From positions 4,486,722-4,550,721 of the forward strand of contig OY282381.1 in NCBI GenBank assembly GCA_958295915.1: DNA of 64,000 nt, read 5' to 3'. Source of the DNA: an uncultured Caldilineaceae bacterium. GTDB taxonomy: Bacteria > Chloroflexota > Anaerolineae > Caldilineales > Caldilineaceae. Below are positions 23,190 through 33,099 of the stretch, piece after piece. The stretch's first letter is position 1; every line of letters starts with the position of its first letter. Under the pieces are notes generated by a model, which was given only the letters and a program-made list of their open reading frames with translations, was not told the DNA's origin and searched no databases. The translations under genes and the position numbers were made by a program.

Positions 23190-24875
23190 ATGCCCAATAT
23201 GACCGGCGGCCAGTTTATTGCCGAAACAGTTCATGGATATGGGATCACCCATGTCTTTTTCATGCCGTATATTGCCCCAAGGGCCTTAATGGAGATGGAG
23301 AAGCTGGGGATCAAGCGAGTGCAGACCCATGGGGAAAAGGCTGCCGCGTATATGGCTGATGCCTACGCCCGGATCAAGCGCGGCCCCAGCCTGTGTATGG
23401 CGCAATCCGTAGGCGCGGTCAATCTGGCGGCAGGATTGCAGGATGCCTATTTGGCCTGCTCCCCAGTGGTTGCTCTGACCGGTCGGGAGTTTCTTGTCAA
23501 TCAGAAGCGCCATGCCTATCAGGAAGTCGATCACGTCAATCCGTTCTCGGCTGTCTCCAAGTACAGCGCGTATGTTTCGAGGCCGGAGCATCTGCCCGTC
23601 TACTTGCGCCAGGCCTTTCGCGCCGCCACGACAGGCACGCCAGGCCCGGTCCATCTGGATTTGGAGGGCATCGCCGGTCAGGGCGTTGTCGAACAGGAAA
23701 GCGATCTGGAAGTTGTGGTCGAAGAGATCTTTGCTCAGCTGCCGCCCTTCCGCCCCGAAGCGGAGCTATCCAAAATAAGCGCCGCGCTTCAGCTTCTCCG
23801 CCGCGCTGAACGTCCGCTCATCGTCGCCGGCGGCGGTGTGACGACTTCGGCGGCCAGAGACGAGTTGATCGAACTGGCCGAGAAGCTTTCCATCCCCGTG
23901 GCCACATCTCTGAACGCCAAAGCAATGTTCCCCTACGACCATCCGCTGGCTGTGGGCGTTCCCGGCTCCTACTCCCGAGCCTGTGCCAATCAAGCTCTGT
24001 GTGAGGCAGACCTCGTCTTCTTCATCGGTAGCCATGCCGGTGGACAGGTGACCAATTCCTACCAGATTCCACCCCCAGGAACGCCGACCATCCAGCTTGA
24101 TATCAACCCGGAGGAGATCGGGCGCAACTACCCGATTCAAGTGGGGTTGCAAGGAGATGTCAAAAGCAGCCTGCAGCGCATGATCGACAACGCTCCAACC
24201 CGCCCCGCACGCGGGGCATGGATCAACCGCGTGCAGGAACTGGTCCAAGCCTGGAAGACAGGCGTGCGCCAACATCTGAACGCAGAGATCCTGCCCATGC
24301 GCCCGGAACGCCTCTGCCTGGAACTGACCAACTACCTGCCATCTGACGCCATTCTCGTTTCCGACACAGGTCATGCCGGGATTTGGACCGGCACGATGAT
24401 CGATCTGAAATACCCCGAACAGAGCTACATCCGTTGTGCCGGTTCCCTGGGGTGGGGCCTGCCAGCGGCCATGGGCGCCAAGTGCGCCCAGCCGGAACGG
24501 CCCGTACTGTGCTTCACCGGTGACGGCGGCATCTGGTATCACATGACTGAACTGGAGACCGCCGTGCGATGCGGCATCAACACGGTCACAGTCGTCAACA
24601 ACAATCATTCTCTCAATCAGGAAAAAGGTGGTGTCGAGCAGACCTACGGCCGGCGCACGCCCGGTTCCGATGAACTCTGGCTCTTCGCTGATGCCGACTT
24701 CGCAAGGATGGCCGAATCGCTGGGCGCCTGCGGCATTACGGTTCACAAACCGAGTGAACTCGCCGGCGCCTTGGATCAGGCGTTCGCTTCAGGGAAACCG
24801 GCGGTTGTCGATGTCAAGACCCATGTCGATGGCATTGCCCCGCGCGCGTGGGTTCCAGCGGCCGCGGCGGAATAA
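23190..24875 (+). CDS. Thiamine-diphosphate-dependent enzyme, acetolactate synthase-like
   Basis: 561 aa of the ALS/benzoylformate decarboxylase/sulfopyruvate decarboxylase superfamily. The N-terminal Pyr domain has HGEKAAAYMADAYAR with the catalytic Glu49. The central domain has PLIVAGGGVTTSAARDEL. The C-terminal PP domain has TGDGGIWYH...VVNNNHS (GDG-x-NN Mg-ThDP motif) at about residues 444-475. No FAD-site or small subunit (ilvN) is adjacent, so true acetolactate synthase is less likely than a catabolic decarboxylase or carboligase. AGGAG ribosome site upstream. It is divergent from the Gfo/Idh oxidoreductase across 303 bases. Confidence 0.88.
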   Translation: MPNMTGGQFIAETVHGYGITHVFFMPYIAPRALMEMEKLGIKRVQTHGEKAAAYMADAYARIKRGPSLCMAQSVGAVNLAAGLQDAYLACSPVVALTGREFLVNQKRHAYQEVDHVNPFSAVSKYSAYVSRPEHLPVYLRQAFRAATTGTPGPVHLDLEGIAGQGVVEQESDLEVVVEEIFAQLPPFRPEAELSKISAALQLLRRAERPLIVAGGGVTTSAARDELIELAEKLSIPVATSLNAKAMFPYDHPLAVGVPGSYSRACANQALCEADLVFFIGSHAGGQVTNSYQIPPPGTPTIQLDINPEEIGRNYPIQVGLQGDVKSSLQRMIDNAPTRPARGAWINRVQELVQAWKTGVRQHLNAEILPMRPERLCLELTNYLPSDAILVSDTGHAGIWTGTMIDLKYPEQSYIRCAGSLGWGLPAAMGAKCAQPERPVLCFTGDGGIWYHMTELETAVRCGINTVTVVNNNHSLNQEKGGVEQTYGRRTPGSDELWLFADADFARMAESLGACGITVHKPSELAGALDQAFASGKPAVVDVKTHVDGIAPRAWVPAAAAE

Positions 24876-25184
24876 GGACAATGTAGTGTGATTCAGATTG
24901 GCGGGATTGGCAGAGCATCTATCAGTCCAGCTTACACTATGGTCTATACTGGCGCGCTGGTTTGCTCTGGATATTGGTTATCTGCTAGAATGGATTTTGC
25001 CGCCGGCGGATTTGGGGTGACTCAGCGCGCCCGGCGTAAGGATTGGGCACGCAAAAGGGAGGCCGGGGCCGCTTCATTGCCAACAGGAGCGGAATTGAGC
25101 AAATTCCGCCGACCGACTGCGTGTATGGCAGTAGGTTGTTTTATGCCTTCAGATCTGACTATGCGGCCTGCAGCGAGTCAGAAA
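24876..25184. other. Gene-poor stretch before the 96-aa hypothetical protein
   Basis: Only a weak, low-quality open frame is present on the plus strand. No RNA gene is recognised. The stretch ends in the TTGAGTA dyad. Confidence 0.4.
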
Positions 25185-25240
25185 GTTGAGTAATCTTGAG
25201 TATTCTGGCGCGTTGTTGTGTAGACTCAACTTTACTCAAC
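25185..25240. promoter_or_regulatory. Dyad of paired TTGAGTA sites, candidate operator
   Basis: TTGAGTA at 25186-25192 and 25196-25202 is mirrored by ACTCAA at 25224-25229 and TACTCAA at 25233-25239. The two 19-base arms match at 16 positions when inverted and are separated by about 19 bases. No T run follows, so an operator is likelier than a terminator. Confidence 0.45.
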
Positions 25241-25277
25241 AAAAATGTATCGGAAAAAACGTATCGGAAGACTTTCC

Positions 25278-25568
25278 ATGAAAGCGACGCTCTATTTGGA
25301 TCAGGTGGCCGAGCCGGTGGCCGTGCTGGATGATGTGAAGATCGTGGAATTCGGCAGTGACAACCACCCGGAAGGCGAACGAATCCGAATCTATTACAAT
25401 ACCGATAATCTGAATGCGACAAAAATGATGGTCGAACTCCACCGCGATCGCAAAATGACGGTCAAATTAGAGGACGGCCGCTCTGCCTCTGCGCTGATCA
25501 CCCACGCTAGTTTGGATGCAAAGGGTCATTTTGTGGGCGTATTGAGAGTGATAGGCCCATTGGCCTGA
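25278..25568 (+). CDS. Small conserved hypothetical protein (96 aa)
   Basis: I do not recognise the family. The sequence alternates strands (KATLYLDQ, VKIVEFGS, IRIYYNT, KMMVELHR, KMTVKLEDG, FVGVLRVIG) and looks like a small all-beta, possibly OB- or PilZ-like barrel without the diagnostic PilZ RxxxR motif. The ATG at 25278 follows GGAAG. An ATG at 25245 would add 11 basic residues. It is preceded by the paired TTGAGTA dyad. Confidence 0.55.
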   Translation: MKATLYLDQVAEPVAVLDDVKIVEFGSDNHPEGERIRIYYNTDNLNATKMMVELHRDRKMTVKLEDGRSASALITHASLDAKGHFVGVLRVIGPLA

Positions 25569-25573
25569 CTCTG

Positions 25574-25640
25574 AACTGCAGTGGCTAGTGGTTCGCCAGA
25601 ACACCACTCGTCACTTCCCATTAGCCACTGGTTTGAACGG
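25574..25640. repeat. AACTGCAGTGGC intergenic repeat
   Basis: AACTGCAGTGGC (25574-25585) is followed by TAGTGG and later CCACTCG and AGCCACTGG, so the element can fold into an imperfect hairpin. It lies just after the stop at 25568. Confidence 0.55.
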
Positions 25641-25794
25641 CGTGCGACTCCACTCCACCCCAGCTCTCCCTCATTCTGCAAACAGTTCCGGCGCTTGTGA
25701 TCATCTATTCCTTGCGGTACGTGCAGTATCTCCCGGCATTCTGGCGGGAAGGGCAATCCCGGTAATCCCATAATCATCTGAATCCTGGTTTTTT

Positions 25795-28170
25795 ATGACC
25801 GTTGATGTGACACTGCGCCCGACACAGGAGAAGATACTCCGCTATGAAGGTGGCCGGCTCGGTATCAGCGCAGTGCCTGGCAGCGGCAAGACGTTCACAC
25901 TGAGCCTTTTGGCCGCCAAGTTGATGCAGAAGTTGGCAAGCGCTGGGCCAATGGACGAACGAGAGGTGCTGGTCGTCACGCTCACCAATGCGGCTGTAGA
26001 GAATTTCCGCCTACGCATCAATCAGTTTGTTCAGAGCCGACGCCTGCTGCCGGGAGGATACCGGGTGCGTACTCTCCACAGTTTGGCCCACGACATTGTG
26101 CGGGAGCGACCGAGTCTGGTTGGGCTGCCGGAGAATTTCGATATTGTCGACGAGCGCGCCATCCAGGAGAGTAAACGGGAAGCGGTCATCAGCTATCTGC
26201 GAACCCATCCCGATGCCTTGGGCGCATATATCAAACCGGAGTTTCTGAACAATCCTCGGCGAATCGAGCGTCATCTCCTGGAAACGGCGCAGGAGATCGC
26301 CGAAGCGGTCATTCGGCGGATGAAAGATCTGCGCACAGACGCTGTCAAACTCGACAAGGCATTGAGCCAGCAGTCGGGCGAGTGGCCACTGCTGGCTTTC
26401 GGTTTACAGATATACAAAGATTATCAACGCAGTCTGCACGTGCGTGGCGCAGTAGACTTCGATGACTTGATTTTGCTGGCGTTGCGAGCGCTTGAAACCG
26501 ATGAGAATTTCCTGGCCCGCCTGCAGCGGCGCTGGCCCTATGTGCTCGAGGATGAAGCGCAGGACAGCAGCGCTCTGCAGGAGAGGATGCTGGGGCTGTT
26601 GACCGCCAGTCATGGCAATTGGGTGCGGGTCGGGGACCCCAATCAGGCCATCCACACTACATTTACCAGCGCCGACCCATCCTTTTTGCGCAACTTTGTG
26701 CGTCGAGAGGACGTCTGCGAACTGCCGTTACCCAATTCCGGGCGCAGCGCGCAGCCGATCATCGATCTGGCAAATTATTTCGCCGACTGGAGCCGAGAAC
26801 AGCATCCGGTTTTGCCAGCGGACAAGGCCCTTTTCCTGCCACGGATTCTGCCCACCGGGCCAGATGACCCACAAGCCAACCCGGATCCCGGCGATCCGGC
26901 AGTGTACATTTATGATCGCCCGCTCAGCCCGGATGAAGAGATCGACACACTGTTGGCCAGTCTGCGCCGCTGGTTGCCAAATCACTCTCAGAAAACTGTG
27001 GCGGTGTTGGTGCCCGATAATCGTCGGGGCGCCGAGTTTGGAAGGGCTTTTGAGAACGTCTCACTGCCTTACGATGATTCCCTGCTACAGTCCACGAGCG
27101 CGACCCGCGTCGCTGTCGAGGTGCTGGTAAAGGTGTTGCGGTACATCAGTCAACCTCATAGTCCGACCCATTTGCCCGCTCTCTGGTCCACCGTCTGGTG
27201 GAGGCGACGAGCGCGCGCGCTTTCCCTATCCGAGTCGGGCGCAGAGATCGGCCCCAGCGCCTCCGAACCCCCCGGTCGCCTTGGCCGCGTCCCAGACGGC
27301 GCTACAGAGAAGAATTCGGTACGGGGAGAGGATCTGCCGGAGCCGGTGTCTATTTTTGGCAAGGCGCTGGGACGGCTACGCTACCCAGAGCGATTTGTCT
27401 CCCCCGCGGCCAGCGATGACTGGCTGAACGGAATCGGCTGGCTCGATGAACACGAAGGGTTTCGGACGGTAGTCGAATCGTTCCGCACAGATCTGCGACG
27501 CTGGTGCGCGGCTACGGTTTTACCCATCGATGAACTGATTCTGACGCTGGGCCATGATCTGTTTTCAGAGCCGACAGACCTGGCCCTGGCGCATAGCGCG
27601 GCCGTCCTGTTGGCGAAGCGGGTGCGGGAGCAGCCCCATTTGCGTCTTCCAGATCTGACGAAGGAGTTGGAAGAGAGCGCGCGGAATCGGCGACGTCTCC
27701 TCGGGTTTAGCGCGGATGCGCGCGGCTTCGAACCATCACCAGGCGAAGTGACCATCGCCACGATGCACACAGCCAAAGGTCTGGAATGGGATCGGGTCTA
27801 TTTGGCGTCAATCAGCAACTATAGCTTTCCCAGCGGTGGGGATGAAGATACGTATCGGGGCGAACGTTGGTTCGTGCGCGATAGCCTCAATCTGACGGAA
27901 GAAGCCCTCGAACAGACGAAGCAACTGCACATGGGGACGCTGGACGAATACGTGCCCGGCAAGGCGACCAAGAAGGCCCGACAGGGGGTGGCCGCAGAAC
28001 GGTTGCGTCTGTTGTATGTGGGCATCACCCGCGCCCGTCGGGAGTTGATTCTTACCTACAATACCGGTAGCCGGTATGAGACACATCCCAATGCGCCGGC
28101 GCTCGCGTTCAAAGCGCTGCTGTTGGGGTGGATGAGTGGGAACGAACAGGAGAAAGAGAAAAGGAGTTGA
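25795..28170 (+). CDS. UvrD/Rep-type ATP-dependent DNA helicase
   Basis: 791 aa superfamily 1A 3'-5' helicase. Motif I is ISAVPGSGKTFT (residues 24-35), motif Ia is TLTNAAVENFRLR, motif II is LEDEAQDSS at about 251, motif III is WVRVGDPNQAIHTTF, motif V is TIATMHTAKGLEWDRVYL and motif VI is LLYVGITRARREL. All are intact. It lacks the C-terminal PD-(D/E)xK nuclease domain of RecB/AddA. The region from about residue 460 to 515 (SESGAEIGPSASEPPGRLGR) is a low-complexity insertion. It probably serves repair or replication restart. Confidence 0.93.
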   Translation: MTVDVTLRPTQEKILRYEGGRLGISAVPGSGKTFTLSLLAAKLMQKLASAGPMDEREVLVVTLTNAAVENFRLRINQFVQSRRLLPGGYRVRTLHSLAHDIVRERPSLVGLPENFDIVDERAIQESKREAVISYLRTHPDALGAYIKPEFLNNPRRIERHLLETAQEIAEAVIRRMKDLRTDAVKLDKALSQQSGEWPLLAFGLQIYKDYQRSLHVRGAVDFDDLILLALRALETDENFLARLQRRWPYVLEDEAQDSSALQERMLGLLTASHGNWVRVGDPNQAIHTTFTSADPSFLRNFVRREDVCELPLPNSGRSAQPIIDLANYFADWSREQHPVLPADKALFLPRILPTGPDDPQANPDPGDPAVYIYDRPLSPDEEIDTLLASLRRWLPNHSQKTVAVLVPDNRRGAEFGRAFENVSLPYDDSLLQSTSATRVAVEVLVKVLRYISQPHSPTHLPALWSTVWWRRRARALSLSESGAEIGPSASEPPGRLGRVPDGATEKNSVRGEDLPEPVSIFGKALGRLRYPERFVSPAASDDWLNGIGWLDEHEGFRTVVESFRTDLRRWCAATVLPIDELILTLGHDLFSEPTDLALAHSAAVLLAKRVREQPHLRLPDLTKELEESARNRRRLLGFSADARGFEPSPGEVTIATMHTAKGLEWDRVYLASISNYSFPSGGDEDTYRGERWFVRDSLNLTEEALEQTKQLHMGTLDEYVPGKATKKARQGVAAERLRLLYVGITRARRELILTYNTGSRYETHPNAPALAFKALLLGWMSGNEQEKEKRS

Positions 28171-28320
28171 TCTATTCGGAGATCTTACTCTGCACCGACG
28201 AACAGATTCTGCTCTTGCAACCGTTAGGGAGCGAACACAGACCGCGCATCTTCTGACCCGGATGCGAAAATTGGGTGTTGACGAAAGACTCCTCTGGGAG
28301 TTGAACGATCCAAAGAAGCT

Positions 28321-31300
28321 ATGCAACAGTCGAAAATTCAGCAATATTGTGAAGGTGTGATCGAGGCCGGGTGGCTGGCGGCCCTGATCGTTGCGCCGCT
28401 GTTTTTCAATGTGTATTCCAGCCGCGTGTTCGAGCCGGACAAGATCAGTCTCGTTCGTTCCATCTCCTTGGTCATGCTACTGGCATATCTGGTGAAGGTC
28501 GCCGATGGCGGCAGGCTTTGGCTGCCGGGAGATGGCCAGGAGACCGCTTCTTTAGGCAACATCTGGAGACTGCCACTGCTGCTGCCCCTTCTGCTCCTGA
28601 TAGCAGCCTACGCACTCAGCGCACTCCTCAGTGTAGCGCCGTATGTCAGCTGGTGGGGATCCTATCATCGTCTGCAGGGCGCCTATACATTCACCAGTTA
28701 TCTGATTATCGCCATTCTGACGGCAGCCCATTTGCGTCAACCGACGCAGCTGCGACGTCTGCAACATACGATTATCCTCACCAGCCTGCCGATCGCCATC
28801 TACGGGGTGATCCAGCATTACGGCAGAGATCCCCTCCCCTGGGGCGATGATGTGGCTACTCGCATCGCGGCCAATGCCGGCAATCCGATCTTCCTGGCCG
28901 CGCACCTGATTATGGCTTTTTTCCTGACGCTTGAACGGGTGTTCTCCAGCTTTGCCTATCTGCTGACGGGTGGGCCACAGCCAAGCGAGAAAGCAGAGCC
29001 AATCCATGACAGGCGTGAGCTTCCCCCCAGACATACTCTGGCCGGCGTACTGGCCGCTGGTTCTTATCTGTTCGTGCTGATCGCCCAACTTCTCGCCATT
29101 TTCTGGACCCAGAGCCGCGGTCCATGGCTTGGTTTGGCCGGCGGGATCTACATTTTTGCGCTACTTCTGCTGACAGGGATACGCCCGCGCAACTACCGCC
29201 TTTGGACGGCCGGCTGGGCCGGATTGGGCGTGGCCGCAGCCATCGCGCTGGTTCTGCTGAATACAACAGTTTTGGGCCATACCTTCCGACATGTCCCCTA
29301 TTGGGGTCGCTTAACGACGATGCTGGAAAGCAGTGGCGGCACAGGTCGGGTGCGGGTCCTCATTTGGCAGGGCGTGTCGGAGCTGGTCTCACCCCATCAG
29401 CCTCTGACCTTCCCGAACGGGAAGGAAGATCCCGTCAATCTTCTGCGTCCTCTGATCGGCTATGGACCTGAGACCATGTGGATGACATTCAATCGTTTTT
29501 ATCCCCCAGAGCTGGCCCAATTGGAAGCGCGCAACGCCAGTCCGGACCGCTCCCACAATGAAACATGGGACAGTCTGGCCATTACCGGGATTTTCGGCTT
29601 CCTGACAAGCTCCCTGCTCTTTTTGTCGATCTTTTTCTGGGCATTGCGCTGGCTCGGGCTGATCCGTTCGCGGCGCGACGCCGCTCTGTTCTTTGCCTTG
29701 CTAATCGGCGGGGGCGCGCTCCTGAGCGCTCTATTCTTGCTGCGTGGGGCCAGTATCGGCTTCTTAGGTGTCAACTGGCCGACCGGTCTGATTCTCGGGC
29801 TGATTGTGTACGTCACGTTAGCTGTATTTCTGCAGCCTGAATCCACAACTCTGGCCGCGGAGCGCCGCCGACAACTATTGATTGTAGCATCTCTGTCGGC
29901 AATTATCGCCCACTATGTGGAGATTCATCTCGGGATTGCGATCGCCGCCACGCGTATCTATTTCTGGGTACTCAGCGCATTGCTGCTTGCGCTTGGAATG
30001 CGCTGGCTTGCCCCGGAACCATTCGCCATTGGGGCAGATCCCGCCGACCCGCGCGCGTCAAAAGGAGAGAAGATCGGGCGTGAAAGGCCCGTGCGCTCCT
30101 CTGCCCAGACGACATCCGGCCGCAGCCATCACCGAACCGCGCTAGAGAGCAGAGTCGGAGAGGTCTCCATGCCGGCAACCGTCTTACCGGATCTTCTGGT
30201 GATGATGACCTTAGTGTATCTCTATACGACGAACTTCCTGGGCTTGTCAAATCCCTTGTCGATCCTCTTCAGAAGTTTGACAATGCCCGCGCCTGGGCAA
30301 GCTCAGGCCAGGAGTTCCGGTATTCTGTGGCTGGTGATATGCACCTGGGTGATCGCCGCTACGCTGAGCGCATCCCTGGCTATCTTACGTCGCCCCAAGG
30401 CTATGTTGAGGCTGCGCTCAAGGAAGACACCGGCAAGAACAAAGCGGAAGGATAAAGCTCTTCCGCGCCGCCAAAGGTTGGGAGTTGTCTTTACGTGGGC
30501 GCGCGCCTTGGGCCTGTACGGGCTGATCCTTTTCACAGGTTGGTTCCTGTACGGGTTGATTCACGCGGGGCGGCTGCTACCCAGCGCATCGACAATTGGG
30601 TTCGCGGAGCAGTCCAATCATATCGCCGGCCACTTCAGTCTGTATACGTGGATTGTGGTGTTCTGGTGTCTGATTTCGGGTCTGGTTCTGGCGTGGCGCG
30701 CAATGCTGGAACCGCGGCGGGTGTTGATGACCCGCGCTCTGGTAACAGCGAGCTGCGCAGTCGTACTGACAGCGGCCACCTTCCTGCTGGTAGGCAATGT
30801 AAACATAGCGCAGGTTCGGGCGGATGTCCTTTACAAACAGGGCCAGAGGTTCGATACCGCCGGCGATTGGGTAGAGAGCGCGGATCTATATCGACGAGCA
30901 TTGACCGTGCGGCCGACAGAAGATTACTATCTTCTCTTTTTGGGGCGCAGTCTGTTAGAAAGAGCAAGCGGCGCGCCGCAGGAGGGGTTCCTGACCCTAG
31001 CGGCTGAACTGTCGCTGCAGGATGCTCTCAGCCTGACTGCTCAGGAGATCGCGCAAATGGGGCAGGAGGACCTGCTGCGGGTAGCGGAGGTCGTCCTGCT
31101 GCGGGCCCAAGAAGTGAACCCGCTAAATACCGATCACACCGGGAATTTGGCCCGTCTCTATTATCGCTGGTCGAAGCTGACCGATGATCCGCAGACGCGG
31201 ATGCAGACCCTGGAAATGAGTTTGCAGTATTATAAAACCGCTCTGACGCTCAGCCCCAACGCCGCCCATCTGTGGAATGAAAAAGGGATGATTTTGGCCT

Positions 31301-31962
31301 CAATGGGCCGGCGGGAAGAAGCGGAGAGAACATATCGGCACAGCCTTTCCGTAGACGACCACTTCGAAACCACCTATGTTCTGCTTTCAGAGTTGTATGC
31401 GCAGATGGATGAAACGGAGAAATTCAGCGAGGTTTTGCAGCGCGGCTTGGAGAAACTGCCGAACAGTATGCAGCTACGCAGCCATTGGGGGGTAGCCCAG
31501 TCCCGTTCCGGTGATCTGGCAGGGGCATTGGCAACCAACTTGCAGATTGTCGAAAAGAATCCGAATAATCTCAATATCGTGCGCAATCTGGCAATTCTCT
31601 ATCGGGATCTCAACCGTCCCGAAGAGGCAATCCGGTGGGCAGAACGGGCGGCCGCCCTGATCGGCAACGAGCGGTCTGCCGCCATCGAAACCGGCCCTGG
31701 CAGAGCGGACGCCGCCATACTCATATACCATCTGCTGGTCGATCTGTATGTCGAGCATGGACGTCTGTCCGAGTCGGTCGATCTCGTACACCGCCTGATC
31801 GACCTGGAGCCGGACGATTTTCGCTATCCGCTACAGTTGGCTAAGATCCACGATCAGCTTGGCAACAGTGCGCTTGCCCGACAGTTCGGGGAAAATGCCT
31901 TGGCTCTCGCGCCAGAGGGTGACAAGCTAACTATCCAGGCGTTCGTAGCCTCTCTTGAATAG
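28321..31962 (+). CDS. O-antigen ligase/Wzy-like polymerase with C-terminal TPR domain
   Basis: 1213 aa. The N-terminal ~820 residues hold about 14 hydrophobic helices. The Wzy_C-type periplasmic loop includes RGPWLGLAGG and HNETWDSLAITGIFG, the H-N-x-W-D pattern seen in O-antigen ligase/Wzy/PglL relatives. From about residue 830 to the end there are tetratricopeptide repeats (LYKQGQRFDTAGDWVESADLY; AHLWNEKGMILASMGRREEA; PEEAIRWAERAAAL). Such proteins join polysaccharide or glycan chains at the outer face of the membrane. The TPR tail could bind partners. It precedes the WecA/TagO-type initiating transferase, which suggests one glycan pathway. Confidence 0.85.
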   Translation: MQQSKIQQYCEGVIEAGWLAALIVAPLFFNVYSSRVFEPDKISLVRSISLVMLLAYLVKVADGGRLWLPGDGQETASLGNIWRLPLLLPLLLLIAAYALSALLSVAPYVSWWGSYHRLQGAYTFTSYLIIAILTAAHLRQPTQLRRLQHTIILTSLPIAIYGVIQHYGRDPLPWGDDVATRIAANAGNPIFLAAHLIMAFFLTLERVFSSFAYLLTGGPQPSEKAEPIHDRRELPPRHTLAGVLAAGSYLFVLIAQLLAIFWTQSRGPWLGLAGGIYIFALLLLTGIRPRNYRLWTAGWAGLGVAAAIALVLLNTTVLGHTFRHVPYWGRLTTMLESSGGTGRVRVLIWQGVSELVSPHQPLTFPNGKEDPVNLLRPLIGYGPETMWMTFNRFYPPELAQLEARNASPDRSHNETWDSLAITGIFGFLTSSLLFLSIFFWALRWLGLIRSRRDAALFFALLIGGGALLSALFLLRGASIGFLGVNWPTGLILGLIVYVTLAVFLQPESTTLAAERRRQLLIVASLSAIIAHYVEIHLGIAIAATRIYFWVLSALLLALGMRWLAPEPFAIGADPADPRASKGEKIGRERPVRSSAQTTSGRSHHRTALESRVGEVSMPATVLPDLLVMMTLVYLYTTNFLGLSNPLSILFRSLTMPAPGQAQARSSGILWLVICTWVIAATLSASLAILRRPKAMLRLRSRKTPARTKRKDKALPRRQRLGVVFTWARALGLYGLILFTGWFLYGLIHAGRLLPSASTIGFAEQSNHIAGHFSLYTWIVVFWCLISGLVLAWRAMLEPRRVLMTRALVTASCAVVLTAATFLLVGNVNIAQVRADVLYKQGQRFDTAGDWVESADLYRRALTVRPTEDYYLLFLGRSLLERASGAPQEGFLTLAAELSLQDALSLTAQEIAQMGQEDLLRVAEVVLLRAQEVNPLNTDHTGNLARLYYRWSKLTDDPQTRMQTLEMSLQYYKTALTLSPNAAHLWNEKGMILASMGRREEAERTYRHSLSVDDHFETTYVLLSELYAQMDETEKFSEVLQRGLEKLPNSMQLRSHWGVAQSRSGDLAGALATNLQIVEKNPNNLNIVRNLAILYRDLNRPEEAIRWAERAAALIGNERSAAIETGPGRADAAILIYHLLVDLYVEHGRLSESVDLVHRLIDLEPDDFRYPLQLAKIHDQLGNSALARQFGENALALAPEGDKLTIQAFVASLE

Positions 31963-31970
31963 CTTGCTGG

Positions 31971-32080
31971 ACATCTGTCATGAATTGGCTCCGCGAACAA
32001 GGTAACGCAACGACGCAGAGACGCAACGACGCAATGATCTTTCCGGGTTTTCCGCGCGCCATCGCCATCGCCTTAAAATG
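31971..32080 (+). repeat. Direct repeat DR1 before the WecA/TagO-type gene
   Basis: Starts ACATCTGTCATGAATTGGCT, contains ACGCAACGACGCAGAG-type tandem units and ends in GCCTTAAAATG. About 80 of the first 86 bases match DR2 at 33100. Confidence 0.85.
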
Positions 32081-32096
32081 ATTATCGAATTGCCCA

Positions 32097-33095
32097 ATGA
32101 TTCCTTTTCTCTTGATGGCCGCCAGCGCCTTGATCATCGCCATCGGCAGCACGCCTCTGGTGCGCTATGCAGCTTTGCAGTTGGGAATTCTCGATCAGCC
32201 GGCTGCGCGCAAGATCCATGAGACGCCTGTGCCGCTAATGGGGGGCGTGGCCATCTATATCGCCTTCATCGGCGCCCTGGCTTTTTTCGGTGAACGCCGC
32301 TACGTCAACGAGGTCGTCGGCATCTTTGTCGGCGCCACGCTTGTCAGTCTCGTCGGCGCTCTGGACGACAGCCGAGGGCTGGGGAGCTACCTGAAACTTG
32401 CTTTCCAGGTGGCCGCCGCCAGCATCCTGATTATCAGCGGTGTGCAAGTTCGGCTTTTCAATGGCCTTCTGGACATTGCCCTGACGCTTTTCTGGGTGGT
32501 CGGAATTACAAACGCGTTGAATCTGCTGGACAATATGGATGGACTATCCAGCGGGATTGCGACGATTTCGGCAGCCTTCTTTACGCTCCTCGCCGCGATG
32601 AGCGATCAATATCTGGTCGGAGCATTGGCCGCAGCGCTGTGCGGCGCGTGTGCCGGATTTCTGGTGTATAATTGGAATCCAGCCCATATCTTTATGGGCG
32701 ACACCGGCAGCCTGTTTCTCGGTTTTCTGCTCGCTGCCGTCGGCATCAAGTTGCGTTTTCCCATGAACAGCGCCAGCGTCACCTGGCTGATTCCAGTGCT
32801 TATCCTGGCTCTGCCGATTTTCGACACGACGCTGGTTTTCATCAGCCGTTTGCGACGCGGCAAGAATCCGCTTATCGCGGCCGGCAAGGATCACATCAGC
32901 CACCGGCTCGCCCAGCGTACAGGTAGTAGCCGGGAAGCGGTCCTTCTGTGTTATCTTATCACTGGAGGAATGGGGCTGGCATCCGTATTTTTGACCCAAG
33001 CCAATTTGCAGGAAGCCATCGTCGTCGCGCTGGGCGCGCTGTTGCTGGCCGGGTATGCGTTCTGGAAGCTCGAAATGCAAAACGACCGAATATGA
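32097..33095 (+). CDS. WecA/TagO/MraY-type polyprenyl-phosphate sugar-1-phosphate transferase
   Basis: 332 aa with about ten membrane helices. Family motifs are complete: ARKIHETPVPLMGG, GALDDSRGL (DD motif), NALNLLDNMDGLSSG (catalytic DNMDG), HIFMGDTGSLFLG and KDHISHRL (HISHR basic loop). It transfers a HexNAc-1-phosphate from a UDP-sugar to a polyprenyl phosphate. The lack of MraY-specific flanking genes and the neighbouring Wzy-type ligase favour a WecA/TagO role in envelope glycan initiation. It is flanked by two direct repeats of about 110-130 bases. Confidence 0.93.
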   Translation: MIPFLLMAASALIIAIGSTPLVRYAALQLGILDQPAARKIHETPVPLMGGVAIYIAFIGALAFFGERRYVNEVVGIFVGATLVSLVGALDDSRGLGSYLKLAFQVAAASILIISGVQVRLFNGLLDIALTLFWVVGITNALNLLDNMDGLSSGIATISAAFFTLLAAMSDQYLVGALAAALCGACAGFLVYNWNPAHIFMGDTGSLFLGFLLAAVGIKLRFPMNSASVTWLIPVLILALPIFDTTLVFISRLRRGKNPLIAAGKDHISHRLAQRTGSSREAVLLCYLITGGMGLASVFLTQANLQEAIVVALGALLLAGYAFWKLEMQNDRI

Positions 33096-33099
33096 GCAT

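Noticed and set aside
24888..25193. 101-codon plus frame after the ThDP enzyme
   Set aside because: Starts with GTG, has irregular composition and ends in the TTGAGTA dyad; no domain features.
28136..28360. 74-codon frame between the helicase and the Wzy-like gene
   Set aside because: It overlaps both neighbours, has no ribosome site and no motif.
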